Origin: Bradyrhizobium sp. cir1
Lineage (GTDB): Bacteria; Pseudomonadota; Alphaproteobacteria; Rhizobiales; Xanthobacteraceae
Direction: 5' to 3'
DNA length: 64,000 nucleotides
Assembly (NCBI RefSeq): GCF_014198245.1
Contig: NZ_JACIHE010000008.1
Span: 124,001 to 188,000, forward strand
The first letter of the stretch is position 1. Every line of letters begins with the position of its first letter. Positions 34,058 to 42,763 of this stretch are shown here, piece after piece. The translations under genes and the position numbers were made by a program. The notes under the pieces are model-generated. The model was not told the DNA's origin, searched no databases, and was given only the letters and a program-made list of their open reading frames with translations.

Positions 34058-35400
34058 TGGACATGCTGCTCAACCCGCTGAACCGTCGAGATCGGCTGCG
34101 GCACGACATCCCGGTCGTGCCCGGCGCTTTCCCCTTGGTCGGGCATCTTCCCGCCATCGTCTGCGACCTGCCGCGCCTGCTGCGGCGCGCGGAACGGACG
34201 CTGGGCAGCCACTTCTGGCTGGACTTCGGCCCTGCCGGACACATGGTGACCTGTCTGGATCCGGATGCGATCGCACTGCTCCGGCACAAGGACGTGTCCT
34301 CGGCGCTGATCGAAGATATCGCGCCCGAATTGTTTGGCGGAACGTTGGTCGCCCAGGACGGTGGCGCGCACCGGCAGGCGCGCGGTGCGATCCAGGCGGC
34401 GTTCCTGCCCACGGGGCTGACCCAGGCCGGGATCGGCGAGCTGTTCGCGCCCGTCATCCGGGCGCGGGTGCAGAGGTGGCGCGACCGGGGCGACGTAACC
34501 ATCCTGCGCGAAACCGGCGATCTGATGCTCAAGCTCATCTTCAGCCTCATGGGAATCCCCGCGCAGGACCTGCCGGAATGGCGTCGCAGGTACCGGCAAC
34601 TGCTGCAGTTGATCGTCGCGCCCCCGGTCGACCTGCCCGGACTGCCCTTGCGGCGCGGTCGCGCCGCCCGCGACTGGATCGATGCGCGGTTGCGCGAGTT
34701 CGTTCGCGACGCGCGCGAACATGCGGCGCGCACCGGGTTGATCAACGACATGGTGAGCGCCTTCGATCGCAGCGACGATGCGCTCTCCGATGAGGTCCTG
34801 GTCGCCAATATCCGCTTGCTGCTGCTTGGTGGTCACGACACCACCGCCTCAACGATGGCCTGGATGGTGATCGAGCTGGCGCGGCAGCCTGGGCTGTGGG
34901 ACGCTCTGGTAGAGGAGGCGCAACGCGTGGGCGCGGTGCCGACCCGGCACGCGGACCTGGCGCAGTGTCCGGTCGCCGAGGCGCTGTTCCGCGAGACGCT
35001 GCGCATGCATCCGCCGACGCCGCTCCTGGTGCGTCGCGCAGTGCGTGAATTGCGACTCGGCCAACGGCGCATTCCCGCGGGCACCGATCTGTGCATCCCG
35101 CTGCTGCATTTCTCGACCTCGGCGCTGCTGCACGAGGCGCCTCATCAGTTTCGCCCGGCGCGGTGGCTGGAACGCACGGAGCCGATCCGTCCGGTGGACA
35201 TGCTGCAGTTCGGTACCGGCCCACACGTCTGCATCGGCTACCACCTGGCATGGCTGGAACTGGTGCAGTTCTGCATCGCCTTGGCGCTGACCATGCACGA
35301 GGGCGGGGCGCGGCCGCGGTTGCTGAGCGGTGTCGAAAAAGGCCGGCGCTATTACCCGACCGCACATCCGTCCATGACTATCCGCATCGGATTCTCATGA
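34057..35400 (+). CDS. cyp117: CYP117, cytochrome P450 (ent-kaurene oxidase)
   Basis: ATG 34057 overlaps the sdr stop and gives 447 residues. I-helix GGHDTTAST, ExxR in FRETLR and heme loop FGTGPHVCIGYHLA are canonical. In rhizobia CYP117 oxidises ent-kaurene at C19 through the alcohol and aldehyde to ent-kaurenoic acid, the substrate of CYP114. No membrane anchor is present, as usual for bacterial P450s. The gene shows no damage. Confidence 0.92.
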   Translation: MDMLLNPLNRRDRLRHDIPVVPGAFPLVGHLPAIVCDLPRLLRRAERTLGSHFWLDFGPAGHMVTCLDPDAIALLRHKDVSSALIEDIAPELFGGTLVAQDGGAHRQARGAIQAAFLPTGLTQAGIGELFAPVIRARVQRWRDRGDVTILRETGDLMLKLIFSLMGIPAQDLPEWRRRYRQLLQLIVAPPVDLPGLPLRRGRAARDWIDARLREFVRDAREHAARTGLINDMVSAFDRSDDALSDEVLVANIRLLLLGGHDTTASTMAWMVIELARQPGLWDALVEEAQRVGAVPTRHADLAQCPVAEALFRETLRMHPPTPLLVRRAVRELRLGQRRIPAGTDLCIPLLHFSTSALLHEAPHQFRPARWLERTEPIRPVDMLQFGTGPHVCIGYHLAWLELVQFCIALALTMHEGGARPRLLSGVEKGRRYYPTAHPSMTIRIGFS

Positions 35401-35520
35401 GCTGGCATCACATGCCCCTGTGGCGAGGCAGCAGCGCCGGCGACGCGCGGCATTGCTGCACTCGGCGCGCGCACGGTGCGACGCAGACAACACGGCGGCT
35501 CGTCGGTCAGGGACAAGGAC

Positions 35521-36528
35521 ATGAACAACATGCAGACCGGTTCTACGCCACAGGATGACAGAACTGGTGATTCCGCGCTCGGCGGATTGGGCGCGCAGGC
35601 GCGCGGCGCATCCGGCGGGCTGCTGCCCGAGATCTGGATGCACGAGGGCGCAAACCGGGTCGAACAGGTGCTGGCGCGTCTTCTCTGCGCCGAACATGGC
35701 GGTGAGACCGAGCTGATGACGGCGATGCGCTACGCCACCTTGCATGGCGGGAAGCGCACCCGCGCCTTGCTATGTCTGGCTGCCGGCACACTGGCTGACG
35801 CGCCGGCGCACATGCTCGATGACGTCGGCGCCGCCATCGAGATGATGCACGCCTGTACCTTGGTCCACGACGATCTGCCCGCGATGGACGACGACGTGCT
35901 TCGCCGCGGCCTTCCGACCGTGCACGTCAAGTTCGGCGAAGCTACTGCGATCCTGGTCGGCGATGCGCTGCAGGCGCACGCCTTCCTGACCCTGGCGAGC
36001 CTGGATGCGCCGGGCAACAGCCGTATCGCGCTCGTGCGCGAACTGGCGCAGGCGGTGTCAGCCGAGGGTGCCGCAGGCGGGCAGGCCAAGGATCTTTCGC
36101 TGGTTGGAAAGCACGTCGAGCTGGACAGGATCGTGGCGATGCACCAGATGAAGAGCGGAGCGCTAGTGCGCGCGTCCGTTCGCATGGGCGCGCTATGCGC
36201 TGTCGCGGAGAATGCCGCGCACGCTGCACTGTACTGTGCGCTCGATCACTACAGCGCCTGTTTCGGCCTGGCGTTGCAGGTGATCGACGACATTCTCGAC
36301 GTGACAGCGGATACCGCGACGCTGGGCAAGACCCCCGGCAAGGATGCGGCGGCGCAGAAGCCGACCTGCGCGTCGATCATGGGACTGCAGGCAGCACGCC
36401 AGTTCGCGCTGGATCTGTTGCGCGATGCTGGGGAGGCCATCGCGCCGCTGGGGCCGCGTGCTGAACGGTTGGCGCAACTCCTACAGCGGGCCAACGCGTA
36501 TCTGTTCAAGCACGCGCCATGCGCATGA
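35521..36528 (+). CDS. ggps: Geranylgeranyl diphosphate synthase (operon copy)
   Basis: ATG 35521 gives 335 residues; ATG 35530 is close by. The first Asp-rich motif is HDDLPAMDDD (residues ~117-125) and the second is DDILD (~256-260), with GGKRTRALLC for diphosphate binding. All are typical of bacterial trans-prenyl synthases. It would build C20 diphosphate for the cyclases downstream, drawing on IPP and DMAPP. Gap to cyp117 is about 120 bases. The final residues look short but family-like. Confidence 0.92.
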   Translation: MNNMQTGSTPQDDRTGDSALGGLGAQARGASGGLLPEIWMHEGANRVEQVLARLLCAEHGGETELMTAMRYATLHGGKRTRALLCLAAGTLADAPAHMLDDVGAAIEMMHACTLVHDDLPAMDDDVLRRGLPTVHVKFGEATAILVGDALQAHAFLTLASLDAPGNSRIALVRELAQAVSAEGAAGGQAKDLSLVGKHVELDRIVAMHQMKSGALVRASVRMGALCAVAENAAHAALYCALDHYSACFGLALQVIDDILDVTADTATLGKTPGKDAAAQKPTCASIMGLQAARQFALDLLRDAGEAIAPLGPRAERLAQLLQRANAYLFKHAPCA

Positions 36529-36817
36529 GCGCGCCCGTCCGTATGGAGACGCCTCCGTGCCGCAGCGATCGACCGGCGACAGAGGTACATACTGCACTTT
36601 GTCCGAGTCGCGGTTCCTATCGCAGCGGTTGCCCGCCGCGGCGCGCGCGGCGCCCTGCGCGCAAGCCTACGCGGCGGACCGGCGCCAGCATCGCGGACCT
36701 CGCCCCGCCGGAGCAGTGCGGCCGTCCGGCGCTGCCTATGCGACGAGCTTGCGGCGACATGCGCGGCGTCTGCCCGATCCCGGTTCTTTTCAACGGTCTG
36801 CATAAGAGACATCCAGC
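36529..36817. other. Gap within the gibberellin operon
   Basis: These 289 bases between the ggps stop and the cps GTG start encode no recognisable protein, although two overlapping frames stay open in the very GC-rich sequence. It is unusually long for this otherwise compact operon. I see no promoter or terminator that would separate the cyclases from the upstream genes. Confidence 0.5.
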
Positions 36818-38368
36818 GTGAACGCACTGTCCGAACAGATCCTTTCCGAATTGCGCGGCCTGCTGAGCGAAATGAGCGATGGCGGCAGCGTCGGTCCGTC
36901 TGTCTACGACACGGCGCAGGCGCTGCGCTTCCACGGCAAGGTCACCGGTCGGCAGGACGCATACGCGTGGCTCATCGCGCAGCAACAGGCCGACGGCGGA
37001 TGGGGAAGCGCGGACTTCCCGCTGTTCCGCCATGCGCCCACCTGGGCAGCGTTACTGGCATTGCAGCGTGCCGATCCTCTTCCCGGTGCTGCCGACGCAG
37101 TCCAGGCGGCAATCCGGTTCCTCCAGCGCCAGCCCGATCCCTACGCGCATGCGGTGCCGGAAGACGCGCCGATCGGCGCGGAGCTGATCCTGCCGCAGCT
37201 TTGCGGTGAGGCCGCGTCCTTGCCGGGTGCCGTAGCGTTTCCGCGCCATCCAGCGCTGTTGCCGTTGCGGCAAGCGCGCCTGGTCAAGCTGGAGGCGGTG
37301 GCGATGTTGCCGAGCGGCCATCCGTTGCTACACTCGTGGGAAGCCTGGGGGATGTCGCCGACCACCGCATGCCCGGATGGCGACGGCAGCGTCGGCATCA
37401 GTCCGGCGGCCACCGCCGCGTGGCGTGCGTACGCCGTGACTCGGGGGAGCACGCCGCAGACCGGGCGCGCCGATGCGTATCTGCAGATGGCATCGCTGGC
37501 GACGCGCAGCGGCATCGAAGGTGTCGTTCCCAACGTCTGGCCGATCAATGTGTTCGAGCCATGCTGGTCGCTGTACACCCTGCATCTGGCCAGGTTGTTC
37601 GCGCATCCCGCGCTCGCCGAGGCGGTCCGCGTGATCGTCGCGCAGCTCGACGCCCGCCTGGGCGTGCGCGGTCTGGGCCCGGCCTTGCACTTCGCGGCTG
37701 ATGCGGACGATACCGCAGTCGCGTTGTGCGTCCTGCACCTGGCAGGCCGCAACCCGGCGGTCGATGCGTTGCGCCATTTCGAAATTGGCGAGCTGTTCGT
37801 CACCTTCCCCGGCGAGCGCAATGCCTCGGTGTCGACCAACATCCACGCCCTGCATGCGTTGCGATTGTTGGGAAAGCCCGCCGCCGGCACCAGCGCCTAC
37901 GTCGAGGCCAATCGCAACCCGCACGGTCTATGGGACAACGAAAAATGGCACGTTTCGTGGCTGTATCCCACCGCGCATGCGGTCGCTGCGCTGGCGCAAG
38001 GCGAGCCGCAGTGGCGCGACGAGCGCGCGTTGGCGGCGCTGCTGGAGGCGCAGCGTGACGACGGCGGCTGGGGCGCCGGTCGCGCGTCCACTTTCGAGGA
38101 AACCGCCTATGCCCTGTTCGCGTTACACGTGATGGACGGGAGCGAGGAGGCGAGAGGGCGCCGGCACATCGCGCAGGTGGTGGCGCGTGCGCTGGAGTGG
38201 ATGCTCGCCCGCCATGCGGCGCATGCATTGCCGCAGACGCCGCTGTGGATCGGCAAGGAACTGTATTGCCCCACTCGGGTCGTGCGCGTGGCCGAACTCG
38301 CCGGGTTGTGGCTGGCGCTTCGTTGGGGACGGCGCGTCCTGGCCGAGGGAGCAGGAGCGGCGCCATGA
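36818..38368 (+). CDS. cps: ent-Copalyl diphosphate synthase (class II diterpene cyclase)
   Basis: GTG 36818 gives 516 residues, the size known for rhizobial CPS. The class II catalytic DxDD motif is DADDTAVA at residues ~294-301. Repeats of the terpene-cyclase alpha-barrel type (QQADGGWGSADFPLF near residue 52, AQRDDGGWGAGRAS near 410) are clear. It protonates geranylgeranyl diphosphate to ent-copalyl diphosphate. No class I DDxxD motif is present, fitting a monofunctional enzyme. Its stop overlaps the ks start (ATGA), so the two cyclases are coupled. Confidence 0.93.
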   Translation: MNALSEQILSELRGLLSEMSDGGSVGPSVYDTAQALRFHGKVTGRQDAYAWLIAQQQADGGWGSADFPLFRHAPTWAALLALQRADPLPGAADAVQAAIRFLQRQPDPYAHAVPEDAPIGAELILPQLCGEAASLPGAVAFPRHPALLPLRQARLVKLEAVAMLPSGHPLLHSWEAWGMSPTTACPDGDGSVGISPAATAAWRAYAVTRGSTPQTGRADAYLQMASLATRSGIEGVVPNVWPINVFEPCWSLYTLHLARLFAHPALAEAVRVIVAQLDARLGVRGLGPALHFAADADDTAVALCVLHLAGRNPAVDALRHFEIGELFVTFPGERNASVSTNIHALHALRLLGKPAAGTSAYVEANRNPHGLWDNEKWHVSWLYPTAHAVAALAQGEPQWRDERALAALLEAQRDDGGWGAGRASTFEETAYALFALHVMDGSEEARGRRHIAQVVARALEWMLARHAAHALPQTPLWIGKELYCPTRVVRVAELAGLWLALRWGRRVLAEGAGAAP

Positions 38369-39267
38369 TCCAGACCGAACGCGCGCTGCAGCAGGTGCTG
38401 GAGTGGGGGCGTTCCCTGACCGGGTTCGCCGATGAGCATGCCGTGGAAGCGGTCAGGGGCGGCCAGTACATCCTGCAGCGCATCCACCCGAGCCTGAGCG
38501 ACACCAGCGCCCGCACCGGTCGCGATCTGCAGGACGAAACGCTGATCGTGGCGTTCTATCGCGAACTGGCGCTGCTGTTCTGGCTCGACGATTGCAACGA
38601 CCTTGGCCTGATCGCGCCGGAGCAGCTCGCCGCGGTGGAGCAGGCGCTGGGGCAGGGCGAGCCGTGCGCGCTCCCCGGATTCGAGGGCTGCGCTGTGCTG
38701 CGCGCTTCGCTGGCCGCGCTCGCCTACGATCGTCGCGACTATGCTCAGCTTCTCGACGATACCCGGCGCTACTGCGCGGCGCTGCGCGCCGGACACGCGC
38801 AGGCGGCAGGGGCGGAACGCTGGTCCTACGCCGAGTACCTGCACAACGGCATCGATTCGATCGCCTACGCGAACGTGTTCTGTTGCCTGTCGTTGCTGTG
38901 GGGGCTGAACATGGCGACCTTGCGCGCGCGTCCGGCGTTTTGCCAGGTCCTGCGGCTCATCTCCGCGATAGGGCGTCTGCAGAACGATCTGCATGGACGC
39001 GACAAGGACAGATCGGCCGGCGAAACCGACAACGCGGCGATCCTGCTGCTGCAGCGCTATCCAGCTATGCCGGTGGTGGAGTTCCTCAACGACGAGCTGG
39101 CCGGCCATACGCGCATGCTGCACCGGGTGATGGCGGAAGAACGCTTTCCGGCGCCGTGGGGACCGTTGATCGATGCCATGGCGGCCATCCGCGCACAGTA
39201 CTACCAGACCTCGGCCAGCCGGTACCGCAGCGACTCTGCGGGGGGCGGCCAGCGTGCGCCGGCCTGA
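38365..39267 (+). CDS. ks: ent-Kaurene synthase (class I diterpene synthase)
   Basis: ATG 38365 overlaps the cps stop and gives 300 residues, as in rhizobial KS. The metal-binding DDCND motif lies at residues ~74-78. The second site is NDLHGRDKDRSAGE (~207-220), which departs from the usual NDxx(S/T)xxxE pattern. Helical terpene-synthase features such as RWSYAEYLHNGIDSIAYANVF precede it. It ionises ent-copalyl diphosphate and forms ent-kaurene, the hydrocarbon entering the P450 steps. It is the last intact gene of the operon. Confidence 0.92.
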   Translation: MIQTERALQQVLEWGRSLTGFADEHAVEAVRGGQYILQRIHPSLSDTSARTGRDLQDETLIVAFYRELALLFWLDDCNDLGLIAPEQLAAVEQALGQGEPCALPGFEGCAVLRASLAALAYDRRDYAQLLDDTRRYCAALRAGHAQAAGAERWSYAEYLHNGIDSIAYANVFCCLSLLWGLNMATLRARPAFCQVLRLISAIGRLQNDLHGRDKDRSAGETDNAAILLLQRYPAMPVVEFLNDELAGHTRMLHRVMAEERFPAPWGPLIDAMAAIRAQYYQTSASRYRSDSAGGGQRAPA

Positions 39268-39352
39268 ACGCGCGGGAGGCCGCGGCGTGCGCGCGCTGCC
39301 GCGGTTCGATCCGACGCAACGCCGTCGCCGGATGCGACGGGATGGCGCGAGC

Positions 39353-39520
39353 ATGAGCGACACCGCCCTGAGCCGGCGCAAGGACGACCATGTGGACATC
39401 GTGCTGGATCGGCGAGCGGCCCCGGCCACGGTCGCAGCCTGCGAGTATATCCATTTCGAACACTCTGCATTGCCCGAATTGGACCTGACGCAGATCGACG
39501 TGCGCGCCTCGCCCGGCGCC
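39353..39520 (+). pseudogene. idi: Truncated type 2 isopentenyl-diphosphate delta-isomerase
   Basis: ATG 39353 starts MSDTALSRRKDDHVDIVLDRR and continues to FEHSALPELDLTQIDVRAS, the well-conserved first ~55 residues of type 2 (FMN-dependent) IDI. The match stops near 39515, where sequence of an IS3-family transposase begins on the other strand. The remaining ~290 residues with the FMN and substrate sites are missing. IDI interconverts IPP and DMAPP and is found at the end of some gibberellin operons. One oddity is AACEYIHFEH, where AAGFEHIRFEH-like sequence is usual. Confidence 0.75.
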
Positions 39521-39760
39521 CACCGTAAGTGCGGTCGCTCGCCATGAAGCTGGTCTTCACCTTGCCGCCGAGTTCTTCGTCGCTGCGGGACCTGGCGCGG
39601 GGCGAGCGGTTCAGCCAGGCATGGAAGCCCGACCTTGACACCCCAGCGCATCGCATAGCCATGCCACCGGCCAGATCGTCCGATGCTTCGCGATGAAGAC
39701 GAACTTCATGTCGCTTCCCTCGCGAAGAAGGCTGCGGCCTTCCTAGGAAACTGCGAATTG
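39515..39760 (-). pseudogene. IS3-family remnant: orfA end and orfB start
   Basis: The minus strand encodes the orfA tail KAAAFFAREAT* (~39710-39745) overlapping, through ATGA, an orfB start MKFVFIAKHRTIWPVAWLC at 39709. After one frameshift (near 39650) it continues as VSRSGFHAWLNRSPRARSRSDEELGGKVKTSFMASDRTYGGRR and is cut at ~39515 against the IDI fragment. The DDE catalytic part is gone. The element must have inserted in or recombined with the idi gene, and a deletion removed the rest of both. Confidence 0.75.
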
Positions 39761-39840
39761 GCCGCCCGGGTCCATTTGCAGGACGAAGCCGAGTGACTTG
39801 GCACGTCGCCTCAGAATTGGCGACGACGCGGCTGCGATAT

Positions 39841-40170
39841 TATTTCTCGTAGTGATCTGCACGCAGATGCCTGTAGGTCATGCCTTTGCCTGAGCGTATT
39901 GTAGAACAGAACCGCTATTTTGCGAGCGGCCGCCGTCACGGCTTTTGCCTTGCCGGCTCGCAAAGCCAGCCGTCGATAGAATGCGCCAAGCGCCTTATCG
40001 CTCCGCCCAACGGTCGTGGCTGCTAGCCGCAGCAGTGCCGCTGCTCGACTGGACGATCGTCGCGTGCGCGTAGATAATACCTTGCCATTTTTACATCAGT
40101 TTTTTGCGTCCAGGCACGTTCTTGGCGTAACGTGCGTTGACCAGAATGACCTCGAACCCCCGCGCTCGAC
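39841..40170 (-). pseudogene. IS110-family transposase remnant with internal deletion
   Basis: On the minus strand, ARGFEVILVNARYAKNVPGRK (40090-40155) is the N-terminal IS110 landmark, broken by an extra A before TDVKMAR. After a large internal loss, TVGRSDKALGAFYRRLALRAGKAKAVTAAARKIAVLFYNTLR (to ~39895) and, one frame over, GMTYRHLRADHYEK* (stop at 39841) give the C-terminus. It lies inside the IS3 remnant, whose pieces flank it. It cannot be functional. Confidence 0.72.
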
Positions 40171-40479
40171 AATTTCGTCCCATCGCGACACTGATTAGGC
40201 CGCAGGTCGATGGCGGCGGCACTCCGGCGATCGGCTTTAATTCCGGGCGGCCACCGGCAGGTGTCTTCGGGATTGCAACTCCTCCGTCCAGTCATGGGGC
40301 TGGAGTGTTTGGGTTATGCCAATCGTCATCTTCCTAACCGGGATCGCCGTCCGAACAGCGTCACCATTCTCAAGTTCGCGTCCAGCCATGGACGAGAAGC
40401 TGACGGCCGCTACCCTCCAGGTCGAAAGATAGCTTGGCGCTGGCTGTTTCTACCGCGCACAGGCGGGCCGGGGACCCGT

Positions 40480-40650
40480 GATGTTTTTAGGATATCCCGC
40501 TCGGCCTTCAACTTGGCGACCTCACGGCGCAACGGCTCGATCTCTTGCTGCTCGGGGTTCATGTGCCCGTGGCCGGGAGAGGCCTGCACCGGGTCCGAGA
40601 CCTGGACGTTCATGAAAACGGTCTGCGCAAATGGGTGAAAGAGGTCGGTT
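40480..40650. pseudogene. IS3-family orfA fragments in both orientations
   Basis: The minus strand has DPVQASPGHGHMNPEQQEIEPLRREVAKLKAERDILK (~40485-40600), an orfA middle whose continuation KAAAFFAREAT lies 750 bases away at ~39745. The plus strand at ~40590-40647 reads VRDLDVHENGLRKWVKEVG*, the part that should precede it, in the opposite direction. This indicates an inversion at about 40590 in addition to the nested insertion. The sequence from 40650 to 41025 holds no gene; GGTAGCG-CTCCCC-CGCTACC (40931-40950) is a hairpin that may terminate the MFS gene transcribed towards it. Confidence 0.6.
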
Positions 40651-41025
40651 GATAGAGACTGAGTAGATAGTGCTGGAAAGCACCGGGTGCCTCGGGCCTC
40701 GACCGACTGTTGCCCTCCGAAGGCGGAGGTGGTCTCGGCTTGATGGCGACGAACATGTGCTACGGTTCGAGCTCTCGCGAAATTCAGCCGCTTTAGCCGG
40801 ATCCTGAGGTTCGCGACCCTTCAAAGTACCTCTCCAGGACTATAGAGTTCAGCGCGTTGCAGAACTCACAGAATGCCTCATGCGTAAGATTGGATGAGGT
40901 ATCGTAGATTTGGCTGGTGTGGGGAAAGGTGGTAGCGCTCCCCCGCTACCATTCGTACGATTTTGTGCGCCAAACTACGATTGTTTACGCTGGATGGCAG
41001 CAAACCGGCGTGGGCATATCAGTAT

Positions 41026-42684
41026 CTAAGGCAACGACTGGTTGCTGCGCGTGCCTATGCCGGCTTCCCAAAAATTGGCGGCGATGAGGTGGGTAACCTT
41101 GGGCTCGGCCGCAGCGCCGAACTCGTCGATCGCGTCCTGAACGACCCTGTCTGCGTTCGTCACGCGCTGGTGTTGTCGAAGATGCTCGAGCCATGACGCC
41201 ACCATGAATGTCTCCAGGAAGCGCCCGGTCTCGGCGGCATCCTCGAATACGTCCCAAGAATAGGCTCCGTCGCGCCGGCGTTGTTGTTCCAAAGCTCTGA
41301 TGTCGGTAAGGAAGGCTTCACGGCGGTCTGGAGCAATGCGGTACTCCACCGTAATCAGGACTGGCCCGCGGTCGGCGTCTGCGTCATTCGCCAAGACAGG
41401 TGCCGGCCAATGCATCGAGGGCGCAAGATCGATTCCTGCGCCTGTTTGAAGCTTCCAATGCCAGGTGAGCGCGATTCCGACGATGGCTCCCGCTGCAGCG
41501 AGGAAATGCGCCCCTGGCAAGCCGAGCGCAGAGGCAAGCTGCCCCCACAGCGCGCTGCCGGCGGTCATCGCTCCAAAGAAGACTGTCACGAACATGGCCA
41601 GTCCACGGCCGCGCACCCAATCCGGCAACGAGACTTGAACTGAGACGTTGACCGTCGCGAGCACGGCGATCCATGAGATACCTGCGATCAGGCATGCCGC
41701 GAGTCCGATTTCCGGGTAACGCGCGATGCCAAGAAGGATCAGACTGACCGTGGTGCCGACGGTGCCGGCCGCAACGAGCCCGTCAGGCCCGAAGCTCGCC
41801 TTCAGCCAGGGCAGCATGAACGCGCCGGCGATGGCGCCGACGCCGACCGCCCCGAGCAAAATGCCGTAGAGTTCTGGACCGCCTGCGATCTGATTGCGTG
41901 CGACGAGTGGGAGCAGTGCCCAATAGGCGCTCGCGAAGAAAAAGAACGCTGCCGCTCTGACGAGCGTCGCACGGAGCCTCGGGTTGAACCGCGCGTGGCG
42001 TAAGCCGTTCACCATGGCGCCGGCAAGACGTTCCGGCGGCAGTGCGCTGCCTTGCGAGGACGCCGGGCGCCACCAAAGTAGCGCTCCGATCACGGCGAAA
42101 TTGCTCAGCGCGTTGATCCAGAAGGGTGCCGCGATGCCCAATCCGCCGATAACTACGCCACCGAGCGCCGGCCCGATAGCCCTGCTGATGTTGACGCCCA
42201 CGCCATTGCTGGCGATGGCTGCCGCCAGATCCTGCTTCGGGACGAGTTGCGGGACGACCGACTGCCATGCGGGCGCGGTGAACGCAGCGCCCGCACCGAG
42301 CAGAAACGTGAACAGCAGCAGGATGGGAGGGGTGACGACGTTAAGCCCGACGAGCACCGCGCTTGCTGCCGCAACGATCGTAAGGACGATCTCACAACCG
42401 ATCAGAAAACGGCGCTTGTCGACGGTATCCGCCAGCGCACCGGCCGGTAGCGCGAACAGAAACATTGGAAGGCTGCTCGCAACCTGAACCAGGGAGACGG
42501 TCAGCGGATCGGCATCGAGGCTGGTCATCAGCCATCCGGACGCCGCGTTGTACATCCACGTGCCGACGTTGGCGACGACGGTCGCGGTCCACACAACGGT
42601 GAACGTAGTATGCCGAAACGCGATCCATGGAGAAGCGTTGCGCATTGCGGGTGATGGATCGGACTGTTCGTTGGATGGGGGCAT
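41026..42684 (-). CDS. MFS exporter (MFS_3/EntS type) with C-terminal monooxygenase-like domain
   Basis: ATG 42684 gives 552 residues; GTG 42693 is the alternative. Residues ~20-415 form twelve membrane helices with the MFS_3 features (WTATVVANVGTWMYNAASGWLM, LPAGALADTVDKRRFL). Residues ~440-525 (VLITVEYRIAPDRREAFLTDIRALEQ, GAYSWDVFEDAAETGRFLETF) are a ferredoxin-like domain of the antibiotic biosynthesis monooxygenase type. This fusion is known in the family, whose members export siderophores or drugs. It is divergent from no close gene and lies in a minus-strand group with the next two genes. Confidence 0.87.
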   Translation of the reverse strand: MPPSNEQSDPSPAMRNASPWIAFRHTTFTVVWTATVVANVGTWMYNAASGWLMTSLDADPLTVSLVQVASSLPMFLFALPAGALADTVDKRRFLIGCEIVLTIVAAASAVLVGLNVVTPPILLLFTFLLGAGAAFTAPAWQSVVPQLVPKQDLAAAIASNGVGVNISRAIGPALGGVVIGGLGIAAPFWINALSNFAVIGALLWWRPASSQGSALPPERLAGAMVNGLRHARFNPRLRATLVRAAAFFFFASAYWALLPLVARNQIAGGPELYGILLGAVGVGAIAGAFMLPWLKASFGPDGLVAAGTVGTTVSLILLGIARYPEIGLAACLIAGISWIAVLATVNVSVQVSLPDWVRGRGLAMFVTVFFGAMTAGSALWGQLASALGLPGAHFLAAAGAIVGIALTWHWKLQTGAGIDLAPSMHWPAPVLANDADADRGPVLITVEYRIAPDRREAFLTDIRALEQQRRRDGAYSWDVFEDAAETGRFLETFMVASWLEHLRQHQRVTNADRVVQDAIDEFGAAAEPKVTHLIAANFWEAGIGTRSNQSLP

Positions 42685-42763
42685 CGTGGTCACTCAACCG
42701 ATCGAAAGTTTCCACAAGGGCCGGCGACGCCCGCCCAAATGCTCCAGAAACTCGAGCAGTGTG

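Noticed and set aside
38107..39651. 514-codon minus-strand frame over ks and the end of cps
   Set aside because: ks and cps have complete catalytic motifs on the plus strand; the antisense frame has no family features.
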